A stretch of DNA of 62,905 nt from Candidatus Zixiibacteriota bacterium (GCA_030692925.1 JAUYBY010000064.1:1-62905), one strand, 5' to 3'; counted from the first letter of the stretch, positions 1 through 7,546 are shown. Numbers and translations are program-made. Notes: a model not told the origin generated them from the sequence alone.

Positions 1-64
1 AAAGCGAAAACCAAAAATGAGGTCAAAAGTTAATCTTCTAAGATAAACTGAAAAGACTAAATAG

Positions 65-1168
65 ATGTTTAAACTTAATTTCATAATCTTATTCTTGTTT
101 ACATTTCTGATTTCTGGAATCGCTTATTCAGAGCAAGGCAAAGTTAGGATAATCCTGGAGAATGGTTATTATTATACGCAATTAGAAAATGGTTCGAAAT
201 TCGCAATAGTTAAGCAAAATGTCAAGGCAGATAATAAATGGGCTCTTTCTCCGGATGAGCAATATGTAGCTTATACGATTAGCAACCATTTAGGCTCAAA
301 GAATGAAGGACAAGACGTTTTCTGTTGCAAGCTGGATGGTGATGAAAAGATTTTTTTGCACAGGTTTGAGTTCGGTATAGACACCTTGCTTTGGGATTCT
401 ATGGGAGGTAGGGATTTTATATTTGTGACCTCAAGGGATTGTGACTCAGTTGGAACTGGAGTGATTGATCTTAAGTCTAAGGAGATAATTCTCACTTTTC
501 CCGGCAATGTTCTAAAGAAGGTCGACGACCTCGGCTGTTACCACATCTACTGCAACAACACCCTGGTTCAGCAGGGAAGACAAGAAATATGCTTACAGGA
601 CCTAACGACCATCAGCGAACCTGTAGGCCCTAAGATGAGTCCCTTTACCAGGTGGGCGGCTGACGACATCTATGTTACTCCTCAAGGTGAGTCAGTCTTG
701 AAGTTAGGTGATTTGCCTAAGCTAGCTGAAAACCTAAATAAACAGTTTGCAGATTTTTCCAAGAATACCTACTTTTATGTTTCGCGTGTAACACCTGCTC
801 CGCAGAAAGACCGTATCTTCTTCATTGGACAAGGTGAAAAATACTTTAGCTTCTTTGGGGTATTTGATGTCGAAAGCAGAAAGCTCTTATTGCTTGATTG
901 CTGTAAAGGGGCTATATATCCAGATGCAATGTGGTCTCCAACTGGATCCCGGCTAGCATTACTACGAAGAGGATTTTTCAACCAGTATATCGACTTCTAC
1001 GAGTTTAACGATGAAAACAAGCCCATTCTTCTCAAAATGTTCAACCTGGGTCAGCTGACAGTTGTAGGCATTTCAGGGTGGTCCGAGGACTCAACGAAAT
1101 TGTATGTTTTGTATATTGATGTTATTGATAACAAGAAGAAGGAGAAGACCATCGAGCTTTTCAAATAA
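65..1168 (+). CDS. Exported beta-propeller-like protein of unknown function
   Basis: I do not recognise a named family. The 367-residue product starts with a hydrophobic segment of about 20 residues ending near Ala-Tyr-Ser, a good Sec signal peptide, so it is probably periplasmic or outer-envelope. The remainder is rich in beta-strand patterns with recurrent W-S-P or W-S-E-D turns (for example near residues 298 and 345), as in TolB/WD40-like propeller proteins. No catalytic motif is visible. The next gene begins 20 bases downstream, so the two may be co-transcribed. There is no strong Shine-Dalgarno before the ATG. The propeller assignment is inference from residue patterns only. Confidence 0.6.
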   Translation: MFKLNFIILFLFTFLISGIAYSEQGKVRIILENGYYYTQLENGSKFAIVKQNVKADNKWALSPDEQYVAYTISNHLGSKNEGQDVFCCKLDGDEKIFLHRFEFGIDTLLWDSMGGRDFIFVTSRDCDSVGTGVIDLKSKEIILTFPGNVLKKVDDLGCYHIYCNNTLVQQGRQEICLQDLTTISEPVGPKMSPFTRWAADDIYVTPQGESVLKLGDLPKLAENLNKQFADFSKNTYFYVSRVTPAPQKDRIFFIGQGEKYFSFFGVFDVESRKLLLLDCCKGAIYPDAMWSPTGSRLALLRRGFFNQYIDFYEFNDENKPILLKMFNLGQLTVVGISGWSEDSTKLYVLYIDVIDNKKKEKTIELFK

Positions 1169-1188
1169 GGTCTCAAAGGGGTTTTTCT

Positions 1189-1485
1189 ATGCTCTGCTGG
1201 GGCTGTAAAAAAGAGGTGGAGGTTCCTGAAAAGATAAGCCGCAAGGATGCCTGTCCTAACTGCGGGGTGGATTTAAAATGCTGTTATAACTGCCAGCTTT
1301 ATGACAAGGATGCTTACCTTCAGTGCCACGAAACTGAAGCTGAATGGGTGAGGTACAAGGAGAAAGGTAATTTCTGCGAGTTTTTCGAGCCGAGGACCAA
1401 GCAGGTAAAATCTTCCAGTAACGAACCTCCGACCAAAGAGGGCCTGAAACAGAAATGGGACTCTCTTTTCAAAGATGAAGGGTGA
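1189..1485 (+). CDS. Small cysteine-rich zinc-ribbon-like protein
   Basis: A 98-residue cytosolic protein with nine Cys plus a CHE tail motif arranged as successive knuckles: CWGC at residues 3-6, CPNC at 22-25, CCYNC at 31-35, then QCHE and FCEFF. This pattern predicts binding of one or two zinc ions or a metal cluster. It has no signal peptide or membrane segment and a charged C-terminal tail. A purine-rich AAAGGGG lies ahead of the ATG, and the gene lies 20 bases after the exported propeller-like protein. The function is unknown; a regulatory or chaperone-like role would be guesswork. Confidence 0.6.
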   Translation: MLCWGCKKEVEVPEKISRKDACPNCGVDLKCCYNCQLYDKDAYLQCHETEAEWVRYKEKGNFCEFFEPRTKQVKSSSNEPPTKEGLKQKWDSLFKDEG

Positions 1486-1543
1486 TAGTGATCATATCAC
1501 TCCGATTATACTGAACCGACTGGTATGTTGAGAGGGTGGTTTT

Positions 1544-1594
1544 GGAGTGTAAACCTTCAGGTTTACAAGCGGTAAAGCTAAAGCTTTACACTCC
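1544..1594. repeat. Nested hairpin repeat (GTGTAAACC family)
   Basis: Two small hairpins (AAACCTTCAGGTTT and GTAAAGCTAAAGCTTTAC) are enclosed by an outer inverted repeat GGAGTGTAAA / TTTACACTCC. A related copy occurs at 22677-22702, ahead of another gene. It lies directly upstream of the true pta start and is responsible for an artefactual N-terminal extension of the pta reading frame. Confidence 0.7.
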
Positions 1595-1670
1595 ATTAAT
1601 CTTCTCCAAGAACTTTTACTTTCTTAAACACAAAGTTAATCTAATCATCAGGATTCATAAAAGGAGCGGT

Positions 1671-2660
1671 ATGGATATCATAAAAAAGATCAGAGATAAA
1701 GCCAAAGCCAAACACAAAAGGGTGGTTCTGCCAGAGGGGACCGAAGAGCGGATGATTAAAGCCGCAAAGGAGATTGTCTCTAAGAAGATAGCGGAGGTGA
1801 CACTTCTGGGGGAAAGAAAAAAGATCGAGGAGTTGAGCAAATCCTCTGGCCTAGACCTGGGGCTGGTTAAAGTAGTCGACCCTGTGACTTCTCCAAAATA
1901 CGAGGAGTATGCTGCGGAGTATCACCAACTGAGGGAGAAAAAGGGAATGACAGGTGAGGAAGCCAGGCAGTGTATGCTTAATCCGTTGTTCTACGGCGCG
2001 ATGATGGTGAGGAAAAATGAGGTGGATGGATTTGTGGCTGGCTCAGTCAATACAACCGGAGACGTCTTAAGAGCAGGATTACATATAATCGGATTGGCTC
2101 CGGGGATAAATGTGGTCTCCAGCTCATTTATAATGGTGGTGCCGGAGTTCTTAGGGATAAAAGACAAGATCTTCGTATTCGGCGATTGCGCGGTTCTGCC
2201 GAATCCGGATCCGAAGCAGTTAGCCTCAATTGCTCTGTCCTGCGCCAGGACAATGCGGGAGCTGGTCGGGGAGGAGCCGAAAGTTGCAATGCTATCTTTC
2301 TCCACCAAGGGAAGTGCTCAGCATGAGATGATCGATAAAGTCTTGGAGGCGACTAAAATCGCCAGTTCGCAGGACCCGAATCTTAAAATCGATGGGGAAC
2401 TGCAGGCAGATGCGGCTATCATTCCGAAGGTTGCCCAGAAGAAATGCGCGGACAGCATCTTATGTGGGGAGGCTAATGTGTTGATCTTCCCGGATCTAAA
2501 TTCAGGGAATATTGCTTATAAATTGGTACAGAGATTAGCTAAAGCTGAGGCAATTGGTCCAATCATTCAGGGCTTAGCCAAGCCGGCAAATGATTTATCC
2601 AGAGGGTGCAGTGTGGAAGATATCGTGAACGTAGTGGCAATAGCGATGAGCCTGGCGTGA
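1671..2660 (+). CDS. pta: Phosphate acetyltransferase (phosphotransacetylase)
   Basis: Interconverts acetyl-CoA plus phosphate with acetyl-phosphate plus CoA in the cytosol, the first step of acetate formation or the last of acetate uptake. The 329-residue product has the short single-domain Pta length and characteristic blocks: VVLPEGTEERM at the N-terminus, DGFVAGSVNTTGDVLRAGL, and the C-terminal PDLNSGNIAYKLVQRLA substrate-site motif. The ATG at 1671 is chosen because AAAGGAG sits 6 bases upstream and homology starts there. The frame is open back to 1536, but that stretch is translated repeat. No acetate kinase gene is adjacent. Confidence 0.93.
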   Translation: MDIIKKIRDKAKAKHKRVVLPEGTEERMIKAAKEIVSKKIAEVTLLGERKKIEELSKSSGLDLGLVKVVDPVTSPKYEEYAAEYHQLREKKGMTGEEARQCMLNPLFYGAMMVRKNEVDGFVAGSVNTTGDVLRAGLHIIGLAPGINVVSSSFIMVVPEFLGIKDKIFVFGDCAVLPNPDPKQLASIALSCARTMRELVGEEPKVAMLSFSTKGSAQHEMIDKVLEATKIASSQDPNLKIDGELQADAAIIPKVAQKKCADSILCGEANVLIFPDLNSGNIAYKLVQRLAKAEAIGPIIQGLAKPANDLSRGCSVEDIVNVVAIAMSLA

Positions 2661-2967
2661 AAGAAGCAGGTAGCAGGTAGCTTGTAGCTGGTAGCACAGA
2701 AAAAGTAGGGGCGACCCTTGTGGTCGCCCGATGGGTGGATGGAGAAGGGTTTGGAGATAGAATCCCACTTACCCTCAAGGTGGGTTAGTCATCTACCCTG
2801 GAGGTTGAGGAATAAGGTGGTCATTGCGAGTCCGCCAAAGGCGAGACGAAGCAATCCTTATACTTTGTACAGATTGCTTCGTCGTCCAGATGGACTTCTC
2901 GCAATGACAGGGCGTGGAAGCGGTAAACCCACCTTGCCCACAAGGTGGGTCTAATTAAGCGGGATTT
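2661..2967. repeat. Intergenic cluster of hairpin repeats
   Basis: This 307-base gap has no convincing gene. In order it holds a degenerate GTAGC-rich string (2664-2697), a hairpin GGGCGACC..GGTCGCCC (2708-2728), a CCCACCT..AGGTGGGT type element (about 2767-2788), and a long ATTGCGAG...CTCGCAATGAC element (2820-2911) with an internal GAAGCAATC / GATTGCTTC pair. A second CCCACCTTGCCC..AAGGTGGGT hairpin follows at 2928-2951. Each type recurs elsewhere in the window. Open reading frames here are repeat translations. Confidence 0.75.
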
Positions 2968-3390
2968 ATGAAAATTAAAACGATTTTCATTGCCGGAATT
3001 ATCCAGGGGTCTAAAAAAGGAAAAGTTTTACATAATCAGGATTACCGAAAAGATTTGAAACGAATCCTGGAAAACTATTTCCCTCAAGCCAGGATAATCG
3101 ATCCGGTTTCGGTTCATCCAAGGTCGGCTTATTACACTTACAAGACCGGCAAAAAGGTTTTCCATAAGTCGATAAAACAGGCGCTTTCCTCAGACTTATT
3201 CATTGCCTACTTACCTGAAGCCAGCATGGGAACAGCGATTGAGATGTGGGAATGTCACCGGAAAAAAGTGCCGGTCTGGACGATCTCTCCTTTGAAAGAA
3301 AACTGGGTGGTAAAGTTCCTTTCCGAAAAGGTATTCTCTTCCTTAAAAGAGTTAGAAAGTTATTTGAAAGAATGTAGGGTAAAAATGTAG
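2968..3390 (+). CDS. Nucleoside 2-deoxyribosyltransferase-like protein
   Basis: A 140-residue protein with the fold signature of nucleoside 2-deoxyribosyltransferases: an N-terminal IFIAGII beta-strand, a central ARIIDPVSVHP block, and the active-site-like stretch LFIAYLPEASMGTAIEMWE at about residues 77-95. Glu and the SMGTAIEM helix normally hold nucleoside and nucleophile. Family members transfer deoxyribose between bases or hydrolyse nucleotides, so a nucleotide-salvage or house-cleaning role in the cytosol is inferred. It stands alone between repeat clusters with a weak ribosome site. The exact substrate cannot be told from sequence. Confidence 0.65.
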   Translation: MKIKTIFIAGIIQGSKKGKVLHNQDYRKDLKRILENYFPQARIIDPVSVHPRSAYYTYKTGKKVFHKSIKQALSSDLFIAYLPEASMGTAIEMWECHRKKVPVWTISPLKENWVVKFLSEKVFSSLKELESYLKECRVKM

Positions 3391-3418
3391 AGGAAGGCTT
3401 TAGCCTTCCAGTTTTTCA

Positions 3419-3440
3419 GGGGCACGGCGTGCCGTGCCCC
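3419..3440. repeat. GTAGGGGCACGG-type palindrome
   Basis: A near-perfect palindrome GGGGCACGGC / GCCGTGCCCC followed by TACG, lying in the convergent gap between the deoxyribosyltransferase-like gene and the thioredoxin-like gene. The same core recurs at 42030-42057 and, as a terminator, at 35588-35609. Confidence 0.8.
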
Positions 3441-3451
3441 TACGCTCTATC

Positions 3452-3715
3452 CTAGATGGGTTGTCCGACCCCAGCATTTATTAAAGTTTGCTCAGAAATT
3501 TCTCCTCTTTTGCAACAGTCAGCTATTTTACCATCTATCACTACAGTGGGCACGAAAGCGACTCCATACTTCCTTGCTTTCTGAATACCCTGTTTTCGTA
3601 GGTCATAAACGATCACCTCGCAGTTTTCACAGGCAAGACTTTTAACCAATTTTACAGCCTTATCGCAGAGAGGACAGCCAGCAGTGAAGACTTCGATTTT
3701 TCTTTTGTGCTTCAA
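3452..3715 (-). CDS. Small thioredoxin-like protein with CPLC motif
   Basis: An 87-residue thioredoxin-fold protein. It has a redox motif CPLC at residues 14-17, a second pair CENC near 29-32, cis-Pro in FVPTVVIDG near 54-62, and a further DCC near residue 66. It resembles the minimal thioredoxin/glutaredoxin-like proteins of anaerobes and probably reduces or relays persulfide/disulfide in the cytosol. The start is TTG at 3713-3715, supported by AAAGGAGGT at the right spacing on the minus strand. It follows the CsoR-family gene by 20 bases, so the two form an operon under the palindromic operator. That context suggests response to thiol or metal stress. Confidence 0.75.
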   Translation of the reverse strand: MKHKRKIEVFTAGCPLCDKAVKLVKSLACENCEVIVYDLRKQGIQKARKYGVAFVPTVVIDGKIADCCKRGEISEQTLINAGVGQPI

Positions 3716-3735
3716 TGGTTTTCACCTCCTTTAGG

Positions 3736-4014
3736 TCATTTGGCAAATTTATAAATTACCTCCATTAAATCATTGTAGGTCTCTTCGGCTTTTCTCCTAT
3801 CCCTGGAGCGAATGGCTCTGGTGGCACAGGATTCTAGATAATTCCTTAACATCATTTTGCCCACCCCGCGCAATGCCTCATGCACTGAGGAGATCTGGGC
3901 TAAAATCTCCAGGCAGGGGCGTTCCTCTCCGATCATCTTCCTAAGTCCTTCGATCTGCCCCTGGATGCGGTTCAAGCGGTCATTTAATGCTTTTTTTCTG
4001 GCTTTCTCAATCAT
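3736..4014 (-). CDS. CsoR/FrmR-family metal- or thiol-sensing repressor
   Basis: A 92-residue all-helical repressor of the CsoR/RcnR/FrmR/CstR family. Family landmarks are RLNRIQGQIEGLRKMI, PCLEIL, and SSVHEALRGVGKMML. The sensing cysteines are Cys34 and Cys63. The His found four residues before the second Cys in copper-sensing CsoR is replaced by Tyr59. The Cys pair without that His is closer to the persulfide sensor CstR than to CsoR, so sulfur or thiol sensing is inferred; copper cannot be excluded. The gene has AGGAGG within its operator and is almost certainly autoregulated. It is co-transcribed with the downstream thioredoxin-like gene. Confidence 0.85.
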   Translation of the reverse strand: MIEKARKKALNDRLNRIQGQIEGLRKMIGEERPCLEILAQISSVHEALRGVGKMMLRNYLESCATRAIRSRDRRKAEETYNDLMEVIYKFAK

Positions 4015-4021
4015 GGGACCT

Positions 4022-4081
4022 CCTATTATATACCCATACCCCCTATAGGTATATAATAGGAAAACCTCAAGGCTGTGTCAA
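4022..4081 (-). promoter_or_regulatory. Minus-strand promoter overlapped by a perfect palindromic operator
   Basis: Reading the minus strand, TTGACA (4081-4076), a 17-base spacer and TATTAT (4058-4053) form a near-consensus sigma70 promoter. A perfect 13-base inverted repeat, arms 4022-4034 and 4048-4060 around a 13-base centre containing CATACCCCCTATA, covers the -10 box, the predicted start site and the AGGAGG ribosome site. The inner ATACC...GGTAT with a C-tract resembles known CsoR-family operators. This predicts tight autorepression of the repressor-thioredoxin operon. Confidence 0.85.
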
Positions 4082-4119
4082 GAGAAAAATTGTGAATCAA
4101 TAAAATTAATTTGGCTGTC

Positions 4120-4266
4120 CTGAAAGGGTTGCACCCTCCGGGATGGTAACATCCCCCGGGGAGCAAAGAAACAAAAATGGAGGTCTGAAGACCTCCGCTA
4201 CATTTCGTCCTCACAGGAGTGAGGACGTTATTTTTGGTTTGGGCGACCCGTCGGGTCGCCCCTACA
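4120..4266. repeat. Hairpin repeats between CsoR promoter and rlmN
   Basis: Contains a GGGATGGTAACATCCC hairpin (4140-4155), a GGAGGTCTGAAGACCTCC hairpin (about 4180-4197), a CGTCCTCACAGGAGTGAGGACG hairpin (about 4206-4227) and a GGGCGACCCGTCGGGTCGCCC hairpin (4241-4261) ending CCTACA. No gene seen here. Confidence 0.75.
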
Positions 4267-4268
4267 GG

Positions 4269-5300
4269 TCACATTCCTGCCTTCAATTGTCCGCAGGCGG
4301 CCTGGATGTCTTCTCCTTTGCTTCTGCGCAAGGTCACGGCTGGAGCTCTGGGATACAAAATATCCCGGAACTTTATTAGAGTCTCTTCATCCGGCTTTTT
4401 ATAAGGGCATTCTTTTATTGGATTATAAGGGATGAGGTTTATCTTGCAGGGGATTCCCCGGATGAGCTTTGCCAGCTTCAAAGCCTGTTCCTCAGAGTCA
4501 TTTACGTCTTTTATCAAAACATATTCAAAGGTTATCCGGATATCATTTTTTTTAGCATAATATTTCAAAGCCTCTAAGACTTCGGATAAAGGATATTTTT
4601 TGGCGATGGGCATAAGTTTTCTCCTCAACTCATCATCCGGGGCATTCAAGGACAGGGCTAATTTTATCTTCAGCCTCTCGTCCGCTAATTTGTAAATCTC
4701 AGGGGCGATCCCGGAGGTGGAAAGGGTTATCCTCTTAGCCGAGATGGATAGACCTAACTCTGACTGGATTATTCTTATAGCTTTCACGGTATTTTCGTAA
4801 TTTAACAAAGGCTCTCCCATACCCATTATCACCACATTGGTTACCTTTTCATCTTCTTTCAGGTATCCTTTAACAGCGATTATCTGATCAACGATTTCGC
4901 CAGCCGAAAGATTTCTTTCAAAACCTGATTTCCCTGTGGCACAGAAAATACAGTTCAAAGCACAGCCAACCTGGGTGGAGATGCAGACGGTGACCCGGTT
5001 TTTTTCTCTCATCAATACAGTCTCAATTCTTTTGCCATCTGAAAGCTCAAATAGGAATTTTTCCGTCTGGTCTATCTTAGATACTTGTTTTCTTGTCAGC
5101 TTCAGCTTTCCGATATAGGCAACCTCAGACAATTTCCGCCTGAGTTCTTTAGAGAGGTCGGTCATCTGCTCAAAATCTGTTACCCCCTTGTTATAAATCC
5201 ACTTGGCTAACTGTTTAGCCTTGTACTTTTTCTCCCCCAGCTTGTCTAGGAAGCTTTCTAACTCTTCTATCCAGAGAGCTTTTAAATTGATTTTTTCCAT
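4269..5300 (-). CDS. rlmN: Dual-specificity rRNA/tRNA adenine-C2 methyltransferase RlmN
   Basis: Radical SAM enzyme that methylates C2 of A2503 in 23S rRNA and A37 in some tRNAs, using SAM as both radical source and methyl donor. The 343-residue length is typical. The cluster-binding CALNCIFC motif is Cys113, Cys117 and Cys120, followed by GKSGFERNLSAGEIV and the MGMGEPLLNYENT block. The catalytic C-terminal Cys336 lies in AACGQL. The other conserved catalytic Cys falls in the expected N-half region. It starts at ATG and stands alone on the minus strand. A hairpin repeat abuts its 3' end. Confidence 0.95.
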   Translation of the reverse strand: MEKINLKALWIEELESFLDKLGEKKYKAKQLAKWIYNKGVTDFEQMTDLSKELRRKLSEVAYIGKLKLTRKQVSKIDQTEKFLFELSDGKRIETVLMREKNRVTVCISTQVGCALNCIFCATGKSGFERNLSAGEIVDQIIAVKGYLKEDEKVTNVVIMGMGEPLLNYENTVKAIRIIQSELGLSISAKRITLSTSGIAPEIYKLADERLKIKLALSLNAPDDELRRKLMPIAKKYPLSEVLEALKYYAKKNDIRITFEYVLIKDVNDSEEQALKLAKLIRGIPCKINLIPYNPIKECPYKKPDEETLIKFRDILYPRAPAVTLRRSKGEDIQAACGQLKAGM

Positions 5301-5316
5301 AATTGATAAACTTGCA

Positions 5317-5464
5317 GATTAACCCACGTTGGGGGCAACCCTACGGGCAGGCTGTGGGTTTACCGGCTTAAAGATTTACGGTAGGTCAGACATTCCTGTC
5401 TGACGAAACAGGCAGGGATGCCTGTTCCACCATCCTGTATACCCGCCTTGCCCTCAAGGCGGGA
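5317..5464. repeat. Hairpin repeats upstream of rlmN
   Basis: Contains an ACCCACGTTGGGGGCAACCCTACGG element, a CAGACATTCCTGTCTGACGA..CAGGCAGGGATGCCTG double hairpin (about 5387-5428), and CCCGCCTTGCCCTCAAGGCGGG (about 5443-5464). The same double hairpin recurs after arsM at 7431-7495. Confidence 0.75.
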
Positions 5465-5584
5465 AATGCACGATCTTTTTTAAAAATAATCCAGCTTGAC
5501 TCAAAAACAAAGAAAAATCTCCATTTAGATTTGTAAACTGGCACTAGGATCCTACAAAAAATGCAAAAAATTAAAAAAAAATAG

Positions 5585-5659
5585 TTGACAAACGGTAATT
5601 CCCTGCGTATACTATTCAGAGAAATCTGATTTATCAGTATAATCAATGTATGCTGATAA
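5585..5659 (+). promoter_or_regulatory. Consensus promoter plus inverted-repeat operator for the arsM operon
   Basis: TTGACA (5585-5590), a 17-base spacer and TATACT (5608-5613) form a strong sigma70 promoter. Just downstream, TTATCAGTAT (5631-5640) and ATGCTGATAA (5650-5659) form a 9-of-10 inverted repeat with a 9-base spacer. An overlapping ATCTGAT lies upstream of it. This is a plausible repressor site between the start site and the first gene. The regulator is not obvious; the AbrB-like protein encoded next, or an ArsR-type protein elsewhere, could bind it. Confidence 0.75.
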
Positions 5660-5683
5660 TTTAAAGTTGAGGAGGTGAGGAGA

Positions 5684-5962
5684 TTGGCGAAAAAAGGAAA
5701 AAACAAATCGTGTTGTGAAGCTATGGATAAGATGGGCTGTTGCCAGGTTGAGGGTTTGATCAGCGTGGATGAGCGGGGGCAGATGGTCCTTCCCAAGGAG
5801 ATAAGGGACAAGGCAAAAATCAAGCCCGGGGATAAATTTGCAGTGATAAGCTGGAAAAGAGACGGGGAGATCTGCTGTATCTCACTGGTTAGTGCCGGGG
5901 AGCTGGGTCAAATGGTGAAAGGTCTGCTCGGGCCTATGGCAAGAGAGATACTTCAAAAATAG
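5684..5962 (+). CDS. AbrB/SpoVT-like protein of the HgcAB-associated type
   Basis: About 92 residues. A Cys-rich head (KSCCEAMDKMGCCQVEG) precedes a swapped-hairpin AbrB/MazE-type DNA-binding domain, recognisable in ISVDERGQMVLPKEIRDKAKIKPGDKFAVI. A CCISLV strand and short helical tail follow. Proteins like this are annotated HgcAB-associated because they often accompany mercury-methylation genes, but no hgcA or hgcB is in this window. The TTG at 5684 is preferred over a GTG at 5675 because GGAGG lies 8 bases before the TTG and overlaps the GTG. It is first in a three-gene operon and is a candidate metal(loid)-responsive regulator. Confidence 0.75.
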   Translation: MAKKGKNKSCCEAMDKMGCCQVEGLISVDERGQMVLPKEIRDKAKIKPGDKFAVISWKRDGEICCISLVSAGELGQMVKGLLGPMAREILQK

Positions 5963-5968
5963 AAAGGA

Positions 5969-6478
5969 GTGAAAATGGAGCAGAAAAAATGCTGTGGACC
6001 TGAAAGTCAGGAAAAAACCAATAAGGAGTATGAGACTATCCGCATAGAAAAAACAAAGAACACCTGTCCGATGTGCGAGGATTATGCTAAAAAGAATGCA
6101 TCCAAGCCAGTGGCAGTGATGTGCTGTGAGGGAGCATGCTTGAGAGGTGAGGTGGCAAGGCAGGCGGCAAACCTGATTTGTCATTCACTTGCTCCTGAGA
6201 AAACTGTGCGGATCTGTCTGGGAGGCGCGTTTACCAAGGATACCGGGCAGAGGAACCTGGTTGGAAATGCAAAAAGAGTCATCGCCCTGGAAGGATGTTT
6301 CATCCAATGCTCTTCCCGGATGATGAAGGGGGTGATTAAGGGACTTGAACCTGAGGTAATAGTTGCAGACAGACTGTATGATTTTGAGAAAAAGCTTTTC
6401 GGGGTGGAGGAGGTGACAGAAAGTCAAATTAAGACATACGCTGAGGAAGTCGCAGGGAAAATTGTTCAGAAATTGTAG
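5969..6478 (+). CDS. DGC-domain putative zinc-binding protein
   Basis: 169 residues with the DGC-type arrangement: CPMCEDY, VAVMCCEGACLRGEVARQAAN, a middle DTGQRN..AKRVIALEGCFIQCSSRMM segment, and EVIVADRLYDFEKKLFG near the end. Numerous Cys in pairs imply binding of zinc or a soft metal. The N-terminus carries an additional CCGPES motif like those on metallochaperones. It begins 6 bases after the AbrB-like gene with AAAGGAG, so translation is coupled. Family members accompany arsM and hgcAB loci. Its biochemical role is not established; a metallochaperone or metalloid-binding role is inferred. Confidence 0.75.
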   Translation: MKMEQKKCCGPESQEKTNKEYETIRIEKTKNTCPMCEDYAKKNASKPVAVMCCEGACLRGEVARQAANLICHSLAPEKTVRICLGGAFTKDTGQRNLVGNAKRVIALEGCFIQCSSRMMKGVIKGLEPEVIVADRLYDFEKKLFGVEEVTESQIKTYAEEVAGKIVQKL

Positions 6479-6505
6479 TCAAACCGAAACAGAAAGGAGA
6501 TAAAA

Positions 6506-7336
6506 ATGAAAGACGAAAAAGTAAAAAAGGCAGTAAGAGAGGGGTATGCAAAAATCGCCAAAAAAGAAGCCTCCTGCTGCTCCCCGGTAAAATCTTGCTG
6601 CGGAGGCGATAATCCATCAGAGAGCATAAGCAAGTCTATTGGTTATACTGACGAGGAGCTTAAAGGTGTTCCAGAAGGCGCAAACTTAGGCCTGGGGTGC
6701 GGGAATCCGGTGGCGCTGGCATTTTTGAAACAAGGGGAGATAGTTCTTGACCTGGGCTCAGGACCAGGATTGGATTGTTTCCTGGCGGCTAACAAAGTCG
6801 GTAAAACCGGGAAAGTGATCGGCGTGGATATGACCCCGGAGATGATCGAGAAAGCAAGAGAAAACGCCAGGAAAGGCAGCTATAAAAATGTGGAGTTCAG
6901 GCTTGGAGAGATCGAAAATCTACCTGTGGCTGATAACTTCGTAAATGCAGTTATCTCAAACTGCGTGATCAATCTGGTGCCGGATAAGGAAAGGGTCTTC
7001 AGGGAGACTTTCAGGGTTTTAAAACCGGGTGGCAGGCTCATGATTTCAGACCTGGTTTTGCTGAAGGAGCTTCCGGATTTCATAAAGAACTCAGTTGAGG
7101 CGTATATTGGCTGTCTTTCCGGGGCGATAATGAAAGATGATTATCTAAATGCCATAAAAGCTGCAGGTTTCAGGGAAGTCAAAATAATCGGAGAGACCTC
7201 TTTTCCGATTGAGCTTATGGCTAGTGACTCAACTGCAAAAGCTTTGATCGAAGAGATGAAAATCCCTATGGAAAAGCTGAAAGATGTTGCCCGGTCAGTT
7301 GTCAGCATAAAAGTTCAAGGAATAAAACCGGAATAA
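6506..7336 (+). CDS. arsM: Arsenite methyltransferase
   Basis: SAM-dependent enzyme that converts As(III) thiolates to methylated arsenicals in the cytosol. It has the SAM motif DLGSGPG at residues 82-88 and VDMTPEMIEKA after the second strand. The two arsenic-ligating cysteines of the family are Cys153 (SNCVINL) and Cys203 (IGCLSGA). The N-terminal CCSP and SCCGG pairs (24-25, 31-32) and Cys65 are also typical. The 276-residue length fits. It is the last gene of the AbrB-DGC-arsM operon, with AAAGGAG upstream of the ATG. No arsR, arsB or acr3 is adjacent. Confidence 0.92.
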   Translation: MKDEKVKKAVREGYAKIAKKEASCCSPVKSCCGGDNPSESISKSIGYTDEELKGVPEGANLGLGCGNPVALAFLKQGEIVLDLGSGPGLDCFLAANKVGKTGKVIGVDMTPEMIEKARENARKGSYKNVEFRLGEIENLPVADNFVNAVISNCVINLVPDKERVFRETFRVLKPGGRLMISDLVLLKELPDFIKNSVEAYIGCLSGAIMKDDYLNAIKAAGFREVKIIGETSFPIELMASDSTAKALIEEMKIPMEKLKDVARSVVSIKVQGIKPE

Positions 7337-7373
7337 AAGTCGAAGACTTGGACAGACAAGAATGCCAGTCCCA

Positions 7374-7520
7374 TCTCTGGGTGCGGACCCAGGTTGAGGG
7401 CAACCTGGGTATACCGAGTATAGTAGGTCAGACATTCCTGTGGCTACGCCAGGCTTCGCTCTCTGACCAAACAGGCAAGGATGCCTGTTCCACCATTCTG
7501 TAACCCCCCCAAGGAGGGGT
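7374..7520. repeat. Hairpin repeats after arsM
   Basis: Contains an ACCCAGGTTGAGGGCAACCTGGGT hairpin (about 7387-7410), a second copy of the CAGACATTCCTG..CAGGCAAGGATGCCTG double element (about 7431-7495) and CCCCCCAAGGAGGGG (about 7504-7519). The remaining bases up to the promoter at 7547 show no gene. Confidence 0.7.
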
Positions 7521-7546
7521 GATTAAAAGTACCTATTATTTTGAGT

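Noticed and set aside
1536..1670. N-terminal extension of phosphotransacetylase
   Set aside because: The extension is translated repeat. A good ribosome site and the start of homology are at 1671.
2718..2954. Open frame of 78 codons
   Set aside because: It is a translation of tandem hairpin repeats (GTCGCCC, CTCGCAATGAC, CCCACC types) without a ribosome site or family resemblance.
5386..5823. Minus-strand frame of 145 codons
   Set aside because: Overlaps a consensus promoter and the AbrB-like gene on the other strand; no family resemblance.
5684..7336. Mercury methylation locus
   Set aside because: The AbrB-like and DGC genes suggest it, but hgcA (corrinoid protein) and hgcB (ferredoxin) are absent; arsM defines the operon instead.
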